A program made the translations under genes and the position numbers. This document shows positions 1 to 14,100 of a stretch of DNA of 64,000 nt, piece after piece (positions within the stretch are counted from its first letter, which is position 1; each line of letters begins with the position of its first letter). Origin of the DNA: Branchiostoma floridae. Lineage: Eukaryota; Chordata; Leptocardii; Amphioxiformes; Branchiostomatidae. The DNA lies in contig NC_049982.1 in assembly GCF_000003815.2 (NCBI RefSeq), positions 6,679,283-6,743,282 of the forward strand. Direction: 5' to 3'. The notes under the pieces were generated by a model. That model worked only from the letters and a program-made list of their open reading frames with translations. It did not search any database and was not told the DNA's origin.

Positions 1-985
1 ATCTACGTGTTACGGCGTCATAACCAACGTGGAACGGGGCCTTCTGATTGGTCCGCGGCGCCTGGCTATATGATAATGTACAACAATGTATTTGTACGGC
101 TCGAGTATCGGATATACAGTAATGGTATGTATTGACCCAGTAGCCAGAGATCATGACAATAACACATCATAGACTAATGCAAGTATTACATGACTCTGTC
201 ACACATACCACAACAAATACATGTTTTCAAGAGTTAAACATGCAACTGTCACATCTATGATCTATTCAACAAACCTCTCTAGATCTGTAGTACTTGATTT
301 ACATGTTTTGTTCATAGACTGATCTGTGAAATGAATTGCTAACACATAACACACTGGATAGACATGTACATGAAACTAATGCACTGTTACATAAAAGCAT
401 TTTTAGGGTTCATTTTGGTAATACAGATTTTGTACAGACTGATCCTCAAACACCAAATTCATATCAAATATACAACGTCAATGCCAGTACACCTAAACAC
501 CACAAAGGATCATGTGTTTTGATGTGTTGAGAAACTGCAGAAAGCTGTCAAACCTGCATGTTGAAAACTGGGTTGCAAACAATGATTTAGACAAACTGCT
601 GTTGATTATCATTTTTTTCTCTAGTGTATATAATTGAGCAATCAATTTTTGTGTGGAACAAAGTATTGTTAATGTTAATTGTTGCTGCTTTGTATACCGC
701 ATGTGTCTTCTTGAAAGTCTTTGGTGACTCTTTCAACATTCAAACATCTTTTTTCCTCATCAGCAATCCTCCCATAGATAACATTCAGCACCAGTGTCAA
801 TAATTGAGAAGTACAATGTATACGGCATAATCACCACATAGATAATCATAAAACTATCACCAGTCTTCCTGAACTGCAACTGTGTACAATTGGTCCATAT
901 TTTTTCATACACGTACATGTAAGATGCATTAGCTACACTCTCCACTGCAAACAACATTATATTGCATAGATATCTGCAGTTATAT
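1..985. other. AT-rich region beyond the transporter 3' end, no gene seen
   Basis: Only short open frames without recognisable domains or splice structure occur here. An AATAAA on the minus strand near 1728-1733 lies outside this stretch and may serve the transporter transcript. Confidence 0.5.
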
Positions 986-1192
986 CTTAAGGCTTTCGTC
1001 ACATTTCCAAACCGGGGCCCGGCCGGGATGTTTTAAGAAACAAAAAATTAAAATGTATCCCTAGAAATGTGCACAAATCATGTCCATGAATGTTACTTTG
1101 ACATTTTGTGTATTTGTATCTTTTATATCATTATTTTTGCTCACGAAAGCTACCCGGCCAGGCCCCGATTTGGAAATGTGACCTAAGCCTAA
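986..1192. mobile_element. Short hairpin MITE
   Basis: Inverted arms of about 35-45 bp carry CACATTTCCAAA(C/T)CGGGG and CCGGCCGGG-like sequence at 1000-1030 and 1150-1182, separated by an AT-rich loop. Non-coding. Confidence 0.7.
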
Positions 1193-2184
1193 CTTGAATA
1201 GCAGCAGAACTTAAGGCCCCCAAGTGTTAGGTGAGCAGACTTGCAACATGATTAGTTTACACCTTCTTATAATGATATCAATACTCAAATATAATGGAGA
1301 AGCTTTTATGACATCTAAATGTAACTGGACTAACATAATTCCCATCAAAAGTCTAAAGATATCCTCAATGTTCTTGAAATATACGTTCCTAAATATCCAC
1401 AGGGTGCACCTGAAGGGTGCTACGCTAGAGATTTTGCAAACTGATGCAGATATACGTAACTTAGCAGTTAACGTGGGTTCACATTTTTCCATGTGCCAAC
1501 CTACATCTGCTGTTTCTAAAAACGGGGCGTTAAGTGATATTCTAATATCCCTAAATACACCCTTTTTAGAAACAAATAAAAGTTGTAGGACAGTGGTTTC
1601 AAACTGCATCATTTTGAAAATTGTAGATTTGAAATCAATGTGAGTTGACTTGATATTCCTGCATACATCGGATAGAAGTTACCCTGTGGATAAAGGTGAA
1701 CTTTAGCGTTACATATATCGTGACACATTTTATTGAGTCTAGGTGGAGCAATAGAATGTGTCACGAAACCAATTCTGACTTGTAACAGCACCAAAGAAAG
1801 TCTCACTGACAGTGTTAACAATACAAAACTGTCAGTGACAATTTTTACACTTTTTCAAGCCATGGTGTTGTGACCTAGACTCCATCCTCCATAGTTAAGG
1901 CTAGCTTGTTCTGTTTGCTTGCTATCTAACCTCTACCAGGCTTACTACAGGGGTCGTAGAATTCGGAAAAAAAATTGGGAAATTCCTCAGCCAACCAACT
2001 CCTCTGGTAGCTAAACTTCCCTGGCTTTTCTCCCTACAATAGCGAGCGTAGTCAGTCTGGTAGAGACACTAAGAAACAACCCAGCCATAACTACAGAGGT
2101 TGGTACCCAATCAACTGCATCCTGGAACTTAAAGTTACCATAACTGCTCAGGTCTCTTCACTGTTGACTGTAAATGTAAAGCGT
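1193..2184 (-). other. Probable 3' UTR and downstream flank of the transporter
   Basis: No coding signal on either strand. The minus strand carries AATAAAATG near 1725-1733, about 450 nt after the transporter stop, a plausible poly(A) signal. The ORFs here are short and unlike any known family. Confidence 0.4.
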
Positions 2185-5100
2185 TTACAAGCGGGTGTTG
2201 TGGATTGGTTCCTGGTATCCCTCGTTGTCGAAACCGAGGTCCGTCATCGGCACACCTGTCACCACCGAGGGGCGGGGTATCGCCATGGAAGCAGGGTGGG
2301 TCATCGCCAGCATCTTAGAGGGGTCTCCATGACTGTAGTCTGTAGATGGAATAACAATTTGTTAGATTAATCTTTTTATTTAGTACCAAATGGCATCAGA
2401 TTCTGAGATGCAGCTCAGAAAAATGATAATCCACACACTCTGTGTTAAGTGTTTTCGCAGTATTACACGTAGTCTTAAAATGATTCCAATAATTTTTACA
2501 TGTGATAAAAGCAAAATAAAAGCAGCATCTTGGGAAGAGTTACAAACTCTTGTCTTCACCAACACCCAACAACTGTATACTACTGATGTTAAATCACTTT
2601 TTGTACCAGGTCCTGCTGTTTTACATCATTTAGACACACTGCATATGTCTGAGATACCATTTGTCTGATATGCATTTAAGTCCGTGGGGATTAATTGCTT
2701 TTGCAGTAGCAGGAAAATGAATTGTTCGCAGTGGTTTTAAGTCGTGCCATAGACTGTAGTCACATACCGTAACGGAAAAATGTTCGTGGTGGTTTTAAGT
2801 TCGCGGTGAAGTGGTCACCGCGGAAAATGATGAACATTTCTGCATTTGCAGTATTGAGATCAAAAAACTTAGAAGTCTTCCAGGGTTCAGAGTAAAAAGT
2901 GACATAGAGACATAGTCTGTTCACAGCCTTTCTTTTCCATCTCAACTGTCACTAAACCCTGTCCCCATGTCATCTTTTCCATCCTCAAGTTCTGAAGAGT
3001 TTACTAACAGTTAACTCACCAGGAGGGTACTCAGTGTCCTTTGCCCGACACTTGGGCAGTTTGTCCTCGGGGGTCTCCAGGACCCAGCCGTGTCCGTAGC
3101 TCTCCTGGGGGTACGCTGGCTCGCCGTGCTTCGGGATGTCCAGGCCTGGGGGAGACAATTGGATATTAACTTAGTATACTGTGTTGTTCAACTTTAACTT
3201 AGTATACTGTGTTGTTCAACGGCGTTTGGTGCAAGCAACGACTTTGCCAACTTCAAAATGATTTAAAACTTGTTTTTTCTCCATTGATTGCAGCTTATTA
3301 ATATCATTACAAAAGCAGCACTAAAATAACACTTATCAGATGACCATGGACAGTTATAATAAATGTAGTAACATTATAAAAACTTGCGGGAGACGGAAGG
3401 ATTCAGTCGGATTAACAAAAATAAACAAAAGCTACCACTTTCACATTGTACTGTTACGTCGATGTAGGTTAGACATCCAGGTAATAAGATATGCCAAAAA
3501 TAGTTACTCAAGCAACTGGATATGGTTTTGAAACGGCCAGACGTTTCGGATAGATGAAACGTCTGACGCCATATATGAGAGAATATACAATCCCACCCTC
3601 AACAGAAAAGGGAGGCTACGTATGGAACTTTCCGGCACTTGGGACATAGCACTACCCCCCCCCCCCCACCAAAAAAACTTTTAGCTCCTGTAACTAAAAC
3701 AACAGGAGCGAATTGACTCATTTGCATTAACTGTGTCTTAGCCTTGATATCCTTTGAAATCCAAATTGTCTTCAGCTTGACTTTGGCTTAGCTTTGTTTT
3801 CTTTGGAATCCAAATTGTCTTCAGTCTGAATTGTCTTACAACAGAACCTTTCCTATTGGACATCTGAAATTGTCTTCATTCATAGTTAGAGTATAAAAGA
3901 CCTGTTTCTTCCAGATCTCTTGTGTCACTAACGAAGGATAGTGGATTCTATCCGAAACGCCTGACCGTTTCAAAACCATATCCAGTTGCTTGAGTAACTA
4001 TTTTTGGCGTACATTGTACTGTTATTATAACAGGGGCCTTGGAACTTAACACCCCTATAATCCCTATATATACTGTTGACATTCTGCAAAATTTAGAAGT
4101 TTACTTCAATGTATCACGCTAAATTTAAGTTAACGTTACGTTGCCATAAACCTTAAATGTTTACCTTAAATCTATGTTTTCCTAATAATACATGACTTCT
4201 CTACATTAAACAAGAGCAGTACATTTGATAATATGTATTATGTAGAATGAAATGGCTGATAGCATTTTACAGATCAAGAAAATATTCAAGCTAGCCTCAG
4301 TGTTGTGTAACTTGGCGGTCACATAGGTCGTGTTATCCTTGTAGGATCGCTAACTTCGGCCATTTTGGAGGACTGAGCCATGCACTACTGTCCTGCAAAG
4401 TTCAACAGTCTTGTTGCACAAACGGCTGTGCCGGATCCATGTCGGTGGTTGGTTCTGTCACAACCTGTTTCAAAATCGTATGACGATCGTAGGAATTTGT
4501 GATTTTGCCCTTAATTATGACCACATTAGAAGAACTGTCAGCTGTTGAAGACGTTACCTTTCTCCTCGATCTCTGGGTCGACCCTGAGCACACCTGCCAA
4601 GCGGAGGAACCCGAACATGGTGGTGGTGATGAGGCCTGTCCACACAGCGATGGCTATCCCACCCAGAATGTTCCACCCTAAACCCTGGGGAGGAAGAAAG
4701 CTTTTAGTTACAACTGTACAAGGTGTAACACATATATGTGTTGTTGAACCATATGATATGATGTCACACAAATTTACAGAAGGCATTGCTTTGAACACAC
4801 CAAATCTAAGGCAAAAGTGGCATCGAAAGATCTCAGCTTGTTTTGCAATGTGACATGTTGAGAAGCAACTACAAAAAAGCTCACACTCTGTTTAACTCTT
4901 AACTGGTCTGCATGCTCTTTTACGTTAGGCGTAGGCAGCCTATTTTTATTTCCCGTAATTTGTAGGGAAAACCATCTTATCTACGTAATTCGTAGCGAGG
5001 CGAACAAATTTAGCATAATTGCCTTCCCTGATTCAGCGTAAATCATTGTCGGGACCCCCCCCCCCCCATGCAGACATCCCTACTTGACACCAGATTAAGC

Positions 5101-8100
5101 TAGCCCATTCACTTTTTAGTCAAGCAGAAGTCATCTATAAAATGAAGTTAGTGCAACCGCACAACATTTATTGTCCTCAAATTTAAACAAGTACATGGCT
5201 TTGTGAAGCATTCATTTGAAAACCTACCTTAAAAGCCATGGCAGAGCCTCCAGATGTGATGATGCCTCCCTCGGTGGCAAAGATGGGAACTGCGATCACT
5301 CCCCAGAAACCTCCTCCGAAGTGAACTGTGGAGGAAAATGTGTTGAATAAAAAAATTAATTTTCCATCACGCTGTTAAAGACATATGTATGTACAATATA
5401 TACGATGTACATTTAGTGGCTATGTGCTGTAGTACTGAACAAAAACTACCATGTCAAAATATCATTCACCTTCATTGGTACGCGTCAAATTATAACCTTT
5501 CCTAGTGACAAGGTGATCTCCTGGTCCTTGTGGCCACTTTATGGTAATCCTATCTAGTAACTGTTATTAATTATTAACATCAATATATTTTTCCAATTGA
5601 CCCATTATAACACTAAGACTAAGTTTAAAGAATCGTGTCCATACAAACAACCCTACACCTGTCTACTCTGTGAAATGATTTCTTATAGTTCCTTGGGTGA
5701 AAACATCGTCAACTGTAGATTAACATTGAAGGGACAGAAACGTCACAAATTTCTGGGGAAACCAGCATAATGAATTCAATTTAAATTGAAGTTCCATCTC
5801 ACCAGCCACAGCATCCAGGGGGTCATCGACCTTCAGGACCTTGAGGATCAGCTGACTCCATCCGCAGTAGGCGACGCCCGCCACGACACCGATGATGCAG
5901 GCGGCCCAGGGGTACACGTTGTTACAACCTGCACAGATCGCAACCTGGGGGGGAGATGTTGGATTTTAAGTGCTGTGACAGGGTTTTTTTTTCTACAGAG
6001 GGGAACAATTAAGGGCCCTTACCCAGGGGAACAGATTCTCTGACAAGCATAAATTTGATCTGACTGACCAGGGATGCTACGAAGCTGCACTTGAATTTGT
6101 TTGTTGATCAAGAGTAAAATCATGGATCCATCTGTGAGGCAAAATCAGAGTTTCGTCTAATAAAAAATTGCAAGGTCAAAATTGTCAGGCAACTGAAAAA
6201 ATTGCGGGAGCGATGTGGATGGGGCGTTTGCCCCTTCCACTGTTTTTATAGAATTTACAGTTAAGATGCTGGGCAATTCTATTAGGCATCCTGAGGGGCA
6301 TGAGACCTCTTTGAAAGTGATTCCTTCCCTAAGGATGCCATAGAATGCCCTTTTTAGGATTCCCTAGAATACCCTTGTGGGGTTCGCTTAAAAGGCTGGG
6401 CTGTCTACCAGGCCAGGCTACCTGGCCTGTCTACCTGGCCTGGCTATCACGTCAGGCTACTCAGATCCCCCCATTCATAGCCCCATCATGTGGCACTCAG
6501 CCCAAATAGCTGATTGACAGGCATAGTAATTGCTAATCTTCAACCCTGTTAGTGCCCTGGGGTTGGCCTGTCCACTGGCTGGACCCTTCGGGAATGTGTC
6601 TGGGAGGCCTTCCTTGCAGCTGTCAGGAACACATTCAAGTACTGTACCAGTACTGTGTTCGGTAAATGCTTTAGGGTGTTAGACCTAGAAACCAGAGGTC
6701 CTGGGTTCAAATCCTTTGACATGTCACAAAATCTGTGCTGTTAACAGTACTTTCCCCACTCCAACTTGTACATGTACAAGGGGGTTGGAGAGATTATTGG
6801 CAGTGGAAGGAGAGGATTGGGCTCTGTCCTGGACACAAAAATTGTACAGTGGATAACAATCCACAGCCTCAAAAATGCTATGTGACTACAAGGAGGTACA
6901 TGTAATTATACCCCCCCTTGGTCAGTACAAGTTTAGCTTTACAGTGAGCAAGTGATTTATGCTCTCCCTTCTTGTTGCACAAGCTGAGATAGTTTCTTTT
7001 CTAGAAGATAGATATTCAATAAAGAAACAAATTTCTGTTGTTGGCAAGCCCATTCTTACACACACACACACACACACACACACTACACACACACACTTAC
7101 ACACCCACAAACATAAACACAGTGCTGGTACTAGCCTGGATTCCATACCCCAACCTCAAGATATATCTTTCGTGTTGGGGTCTGGCAACATGGCTGTAGA
7201 AAGGTTCTCGAAGGCCCGTTGATCAGTGGGAGGAGAACCTAGGATTGATGACCACTCTCACCACAGGTAGCCAGCTACAACACACCACAGTTGGTCAGCA
7301 GGCTATCACAGTAGCGAATCAGCTACGTTATGGATTCAAAAAGTACAGTTGGGGGTCTTTAACCAATCATGGCAGGGGTGTAATTACCTCCTGCTGATCC
7401 TGTGTTGTTCTATTGGTGGGGTTTTTTGCCCACTATAAGGTGCAAAATTGAGAAGAGTTCTTATGTCATCCTGCCAGACCCCTGCACGATAGATACTTGA
7501 GATCGGGCTGGGGTTTGGTAACCAGGCTATGCTGGTACTTGTGTTCCTGACATGCTGCAAGCAAGGCCTCCCAGACACATTCCCGAAGGGCCCGGCCAGT
7601 GGTGGACAGGGCAACCTTGGGTCACTGGCACTAGCAGGGTTGGAGATCAGCAATTACTATGCCTGTCAATCAGCTATTTTGGCTGAGTGCCATATGATGG
7701 GGCTATGAATGGGGGGATCTGAGTAGCCTGACGTGATAGCCAGGCCAGGTAGACAGGCCAGGTAGCCTGGCCTGGTAGACAGCCCAGCCTTTTAAGCAAA
7801 CCCTACCCTTGTGGTATGCCAATTGTCAACAGACAAGTCAAAAACAATTATCTCCGGTCACCTAATGAGGTTCAAGTGGTATCAACTAGACAACCACATT
7901 AAATGTCAACAAGTGTGCATGTGATACAACCAAGATCAGTCTTGCCCTGCAAGTTGTCATGACAAGAGTGTGATTAATGTGCTGTTTGCAGACAGTCTGG
8001 CATAAAACGTGATGTGCATTTACTTAGGGGCATTTCTTGGACAAAATGCACTTATCTAGGAACCAGTTAGGTGGCGCTGTGGGACAAGTTTCGTCTGACT

Positions 8101-11100
8101 ACCATGATTGGCATTACTGTAAATGCATCAATTTGTTGCAGTTTGCCTGGAGTTAATTTTGCTGTAGGGCTAAAGTGGTTTGAATTTGCAGTTGAAACCA
8201 AGTAGGTGGGCAGAACACAGTCAGAACAAGCATTTTTGGTGAAGAGGATTTATCATGAAGACTGCCCTTGGGAAACCACCAGTACTGAAAATCTACTGTT
8301 AAGTACTGGCCGACTACTGTTTAGTACTGAAAAATCTACTGTCTATCTACTGAATAGTAACTATATAGTACTGTCAATATCTACTAATTATTCACACTTT
8401 ATGCAAATTTCCAGTACTGACGTAGTAGAAAAACAGTAAATACTCAGTGGAAAATCAGTAAATGATCAGTAGATACTTATTGGGGAAACAGTAGATGAGT
8501 ACTAAATATCTACTGACACACAGTAGATGACTACTAAATATCTACTGACACACAGTAGATGACTACTAAATATCTACTGACACACAGTAGATGACTACTA
8601 AATATCTACTGACACATAGTAGATGACTACTAAATATCTACTGACACACAGTAGATGACTACTAAATATCCACTGACACATAGTAAATATCTACTGACAC
8701 TGACTACGAAATATCTACTGACACACAGTAAATCCAAGAATTGTAAACAATATGACCCTCAAGCATTCATGGAGAACACAGAACATGTGCAAGTACTCAG
8801 CACAAAAGCAGAAAATGGACATTAGCAGTAATTACATCATTTAACTTAAGAAGTAATTTCTTATCAAGTGTTACATGTATGCACATTGATAAGATACTAA
8901 GTATAATGTTCAAATAATCCATGCTTGATACAAGATCAAATTGACTTTGGCTTAGAGAATGGGGGGTAAACACTCAGTCAATCATTTTACTCTCTCTGAT
9001 ACATGCTGTTGCATTTACTATTCACATTTAACTTATCATTTCACTCAGTATGCTGTGCCTTGTTCAATGTATAAATTTGTCTAAATAACTGCAGTTACAG
9101 TATATGAACAACGAAGGTCATTCTGCTGGGGGGAGGGGGGCAGAAGTGGACTCATAAATTGTTGCAGCCGGTAATTGGACAATGATACATGTAATTATAA
9201 ATTTGTTGAAACAATCAATGTCTGATTCAATTAACACTGGCTGGGGAGGGGGTATAAACTTTGAACTGGTGAAACAGAACCTGGGCACCAACCAGGTGCA
9301 GAAGCTGCCTGTAACATCCAACAATTCTCACCAACCTGGAGACACTCTCTGCAACAACCTGCTCAAGGTCAGGCATGCATGGGGGAGGGGGGCAGAAGTG
9401 GACTCATTGTTACAGTATATGGACTTCAAGGTCATTCTGGGGGGAGGGCGGCAGAAGTGGACTCATTGTTACTGTGTATGAACTTCAAGGTCACTCTGAG
9501 GGGAGGGGGGTGGGTGGGCGGAAGTAGTCTCATTGTTACAGTATATGTTACATGTCATGTATCAATTTGTCCAAACAATCATTAATTAATGTCTGATTTC
9601 AATTGACACTGGCTGGGGAGGGGGGGGATATTAAACTTTGAAGTAACTTACTTTTTTGCTAAATTTTCCTACCTTTATGTTTTGCTATAATCTTCACAGC
9701 ATCTCCTTTTCATTTTTACCATAATCTTCATTACCATTAACTTCAAAACTGTCTTGGAGTTTTTATAGATAAAGTTTACACACAGAGAGACAAGCAGACA
9801 TCTTACCCTGGCTGGCTCCATCTCCAAAATGGAGCCAAAATGCAACTGACATTTGAAGTACAAATGGACCAATCACAGATTGACAATTTAAAGACTGTGA
9901 TTGGTCAAAAGATATCAGTAGATGTCCAGTAGTGATCTGATTGGTCGATAACTCAGTAGATGGCCAGTAGTTGAACAGTAGATGTCAGTAGTGATCTGAT
10001 TGGTCAAACTATTCAGTAGATGGCAAGTAGTAGAACAGTAGAATTTTAGTACTGTTCTGACAGTAAAAGAACAGTAGATAGAGGCGTAGTACTTGTCAGT
10101 AGTGGTTCAGTAGGACAGTAGAAGTCGATTTACTGAAAATCTACTAAAATTCTACTGTTAGTAGTCAATCAGTACTTAACAGTAGAGTTTCAGTACTGAT
10201 GGTTTGCCAAGGGTGCAAACGAACATTAAACCATCATAAAAATTTCAATATTTCTAGTATACTGAACTAGACCTGAATGACAAGTTAAAGGATCTGGCCC
10301 TTGCCTGAGGGAAAATGGCTTTTCTTTCACTGGGGTTGGTACCTGTACAGAACATCTAATGAATAGAACTTATGAATGGGTTTCTATCATGGGTGAACTT
10401 GATAAAGGACAGTTAAGCCCTAATTCCTGATCCCCAAGTTCAACACCCACCATGCCAGTCAGTGCTCCGTTCAGCGTGGTGAGCAGACTCCAGTGCAGAT
10501 CTCCCAGCAGCCCCACACGCTTGATCACCATGGCGATCAGGCCAGCACTGGAACCTGGGGGAGGGGGGGGGGTGGGGGGGCAGGAAAATAATGTTCAGGT
10601 TATAATATTTTTCAGATTGTAAGTCATCTTGATGACAGGTACAGTTACTTCAAGGTGCTCTTCTCATACTAAGTGCTAGGTGGTGCTTCTGCAACAAGCA
10701 TCTACAGGCTTACTACTTTTCTGACAGAGCTGAGCTGGACACCAAGAACTCTGAGTAACAGTTGGATATTACTTACATTGTTGTTGAACGTTAACTGACA
10801 CAAGCAATTCCGACTTCAAAATGATTCAAACTGTTTTCTTTTCTCCATTGCTAATGCAGCATATTAATACTATTACAAAATCAGCACTAAATAAAGTAAC
10901 ATTTATCTGATTGCCATGGGCAATTAGGATAAATATAGTAATATTATAAAACCTTGCACAAAAGCACAAAAGGTAAATGTAATTACATCATCTGTCTATG
11001 GGCCAATCATCTGAGGGCTGGCAAATTTTCCTTATGAAGTTTTAAATACAGGGTGTCTTTTTTTTTGTTATAGACACTAACACAAGATCAGGATGATGTG

Positions 11101-14100
11101 ATGTGGAGCAGTTAACCAAGGCATATTTAGAAATTTATAGTCTTTATTAAGTTTTAGACTGTCACAGTTAACTATTCTGTAATTGTGTTGAGAGCGCTTT
11201 TTCCGTGACTCACCAGAGATGATAGTGTTAGTGATGGCCAGTGCAACGACGACCCCGTCCCCAGGGTTGGAGATGGCGCCCTGGGATCCGCCATTAAACG
11301 CCAGGAAACCAAAGAACAGGATAAAGGCACCAAGGGCAGCCAGCTATAAGCAGGGGAAGAATTATCACATCTATTCACACATGGCAAAATAACAAATTGT
11401 AAAGAATAAAGTATTTCCAAAAAGCACACTATTTAGTTAAGAAGTCTTTGTTTTAACTCAATGCTGAAATTCTTTTTTATTCTGATTAATCAATCTTCAC
11501 AGCCACAGCCAACTATGTGTCATAGTCATCATACATCCTTCTTGCATCATTTCCTGGGCATAAAAGAGCATCTTGACTAGGACTGTCTCCAACTTAAATT
11601 TTTTCCATCCAACTCATTGTTCGGGAGCCCATGTTGTTGATTTTCCTGGTAAAAGATGTCATTTTAAGCTTATGCATATGTCCTTTTTGGAACGGATGGG
11701 GTAAAATCATTTTCCATCCAAACATGCAAATTTCCGCCCCAGGACGGAAGGAGTCATGGGTCCTGGAGACAGCCATGATCTTTAGACACAATCACAATAC
11801 AATCAAGTACAATCAATGTAGTAAAAAGCACTGCTTCAGGGACAGTTACAGTTGTAAGATGCGTGTAAAATTAACATGCAATATTCAAGAAAGCACTACA
11901 ATTGTTACATGTAACTTACAGGGACAGTGTGGCCAGAGATCTGGACAGGTTTCCCGTGCTGGAAGCGCCCAATCCTGGGTCCGACCACGGAGGCACCAGC
12001 CAAGGCTGCCGTGCCACCAAGAATGTGTACCACACCACTCCCCGCAAAGTCCTGCAGATGATACATAAGAATGTCAAATATTCCACTGTGTTGCTGGTAT
12101 AAACAGCAAATAATGACAATATATAATGATTTTTCTACCGTGACTTTTTATAAAGATAAGATTTAAGTACACTGCCTGAGCCTTCAGAGCCCACCGGCCC
12201 ACCCTCAACAGAGACGGAGGGTGACATAGACTTCCTGTTACTTATGACATCCACCTACAAAAGTCGGCGTGTTCCGATCATCACTGCTGGAGATAGAAGG
12301 GTCACTCATCAAAGGTTGATGGAGTTCGCCCAATAATTTAGAGGGGTAGTCCCTATAGTCTTAATTCCAATGTTGGAAGTAAAATGTTCATTTTTCTATA
12401 ACATGTTAATTTGTCTTTTGGGACTATAACACCCCTCCTTAATAAAACATTGTAAAATTCGTATATATCCCAGTGATTTTTTTCACATACAATCCCCACC
12501 TTTAATAGAGAAAACAAACTTATTTATGAACTATCAAAACATTACCTGGAAGGAGAGTCCAGTCCCTACACCTGTGAGGAGCCACCCCTTGGGGTCCCAG
12601 GCCCAGTGAGCAGCCACAGGGTACACCACACCTGCAATGGAATTTGCATCATAATTACTTCCTCATTCTTCTTCTTCTTTGTGTCCTTTGTCATCCTGTC
12701 AGACAATCAGTTCAGAATGAGATGGACTCGGCGATGTGTGACCAGGCGCAGGCTCAGACTGCCACAAGTTGAGCATATAAAAGCAGTTTGTCTCTTTTGC
12801 CTTTTAGCAGCCCCCTTCATCTCCATGTCATTTTCAAGTATTGCCCCATATTATGACTTTTTAAAAGAAAGAACGTCTGAAGGGACAAAATGCTGAGTCC
12901 TAACTATTAAAGTGTATTTTGTCTGATTCTGAGCATCAATGTGGCCTGCAGGCTGATTAACTTTTAATATTAGGTCTTCGAGAAACCAAGTGATTGAAAG
13001 TAATTGCTTTTTTTGTTGCCTTACTTGTAATTTGGTTTATTGATGGTTACAGAAACAAACATTACATTGTTTGTTACCAGTAGTACTGTAATCTCAAAGT
13101 TATCAATTTATGTGTTAAGATTAACAATTAGGCTTTAGTTGACTGGCACTAGATATAATACTGGAATTACAAATATATCAATCTGTGTAAAATTTAATTC
13201 TTCTTTTTGACTCCTTCTAGAAAAAAAACCTACCAGTGAGCACAGCACAGTACACCAGGTAAGCGCTAAACTCTGTCCTCTCCGCCATGGCTCCAGACAC
13301 GATCGTCGAAGCGGTAGCCGCGAACACAAAGTGGAAGAACCAATGGGCGTACTGCGATCCCTCGATGCCCTCCAGGAAGAAGTGGCCATGTCCAATGAAG
13401 AGGTTGCTGGGTGTGCCAAAAGCGAAGGCGTAGCCGACTGCCCAGTATGAGATGGCTCCAATACCTGTGGGGTTATCAAAAGGTTAAGCTATGTGGCATA
13501 GATTTTTGTTGCACAGATTTTCCTTCTAGAAAGAGGTATTTTTACCTATATTAGATAACAGTAGAGTTGAATTGTTACCTGCATTAGATCATAGTAGAGT
13601 TGAATCAGGACAGGATGAGTTGTTGAACTTCCTGCCCATTTGTTTAAGGCCAATGAACTTTTATCTGATAAAAGCTCTTTGAACAGACTAACAAGTGGCA
13701 GTGGCAATCTTTCTGTCTTGTCTGTCAAGTAAGTAAGTGGCAATTTTCCAATACTAGAAATAAAACGTCTAGACCCTCAGTGCTTATGCCATTTAGATTT
13801 CTTAAGAACCATCAAATGAACATTGACCCTTAATATTGCATATAAATCTTAGATGGTAAGTTCCAGCAATACTTTAAAAAAAAGTTGTACAGCAAATCAA
13901 TCACTCTCCACTAACACTGCATTATGGGCTGATAAAATAAAAACTCCAAACAGTAAAAGAAATTAATTCGTTTACTTACAGACATCCAGGATGTTCTTGA
14001 GCAGGATGTTTGTGGTGTTCTTACTCCTGACGGATCCAGCCTCAAGGAATGCAAAACCAGCCTGCATAACTGGAAAGGGCAAAGAAAACATGTCAGGGCC

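Larger units (their letters stand above)
6380..7803. mobile_element. Mutator-like (MULE) foldback element, non-autonomous, 1424 bp
   Basis: Two long inverted arms of about 260 bp (6380-about 6640 and about 7540-7803) begin GGGTT(C/T)GCTTAAAAGG and match almost base for base. The element is flanked by the 10-bp direct repeat TACCCTTGTG at 6370-6379 and 7804-7813. Long terminal inverted repeats with a 9-10-bp target duplication are characteristic of MuDR/MULE transposons. The interior has a (CA)n tract and a tRNA-like B box but no transposase. It lies in transporter intron 7. Confidence 0.88.
8265..10213. mobile_element. 1.95-kb inverted-repeat DNA element with internal satellites
   Basis: The ends match in inverted orientation over about 44 bp with three mismatches, starting CCCTTGG(G/C)AAACCA(C/T)C and running into AGTACTG/CTACTGT motifs. 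Both subterminal regions (8280-8730 and 9900-10200) are saturated with AGTACTG and CAGTAGAT words, and the interior has two tandem arrays. No transposase ORF was found. No clear target duplication: TG lies on both sides, so 2 bp is possible. It sits in transporter intron 7, 1.5 kb to the right of the MULE. Confidence 0.75.

Noticed and set aside
8505-8735. Regular 32-bp repeats resembling a CRISPR array
   Set aside because: The units are contiguous with no unique spacers, lie inside a eukaryotic intron and derive from the surrounding transposon's own motif.
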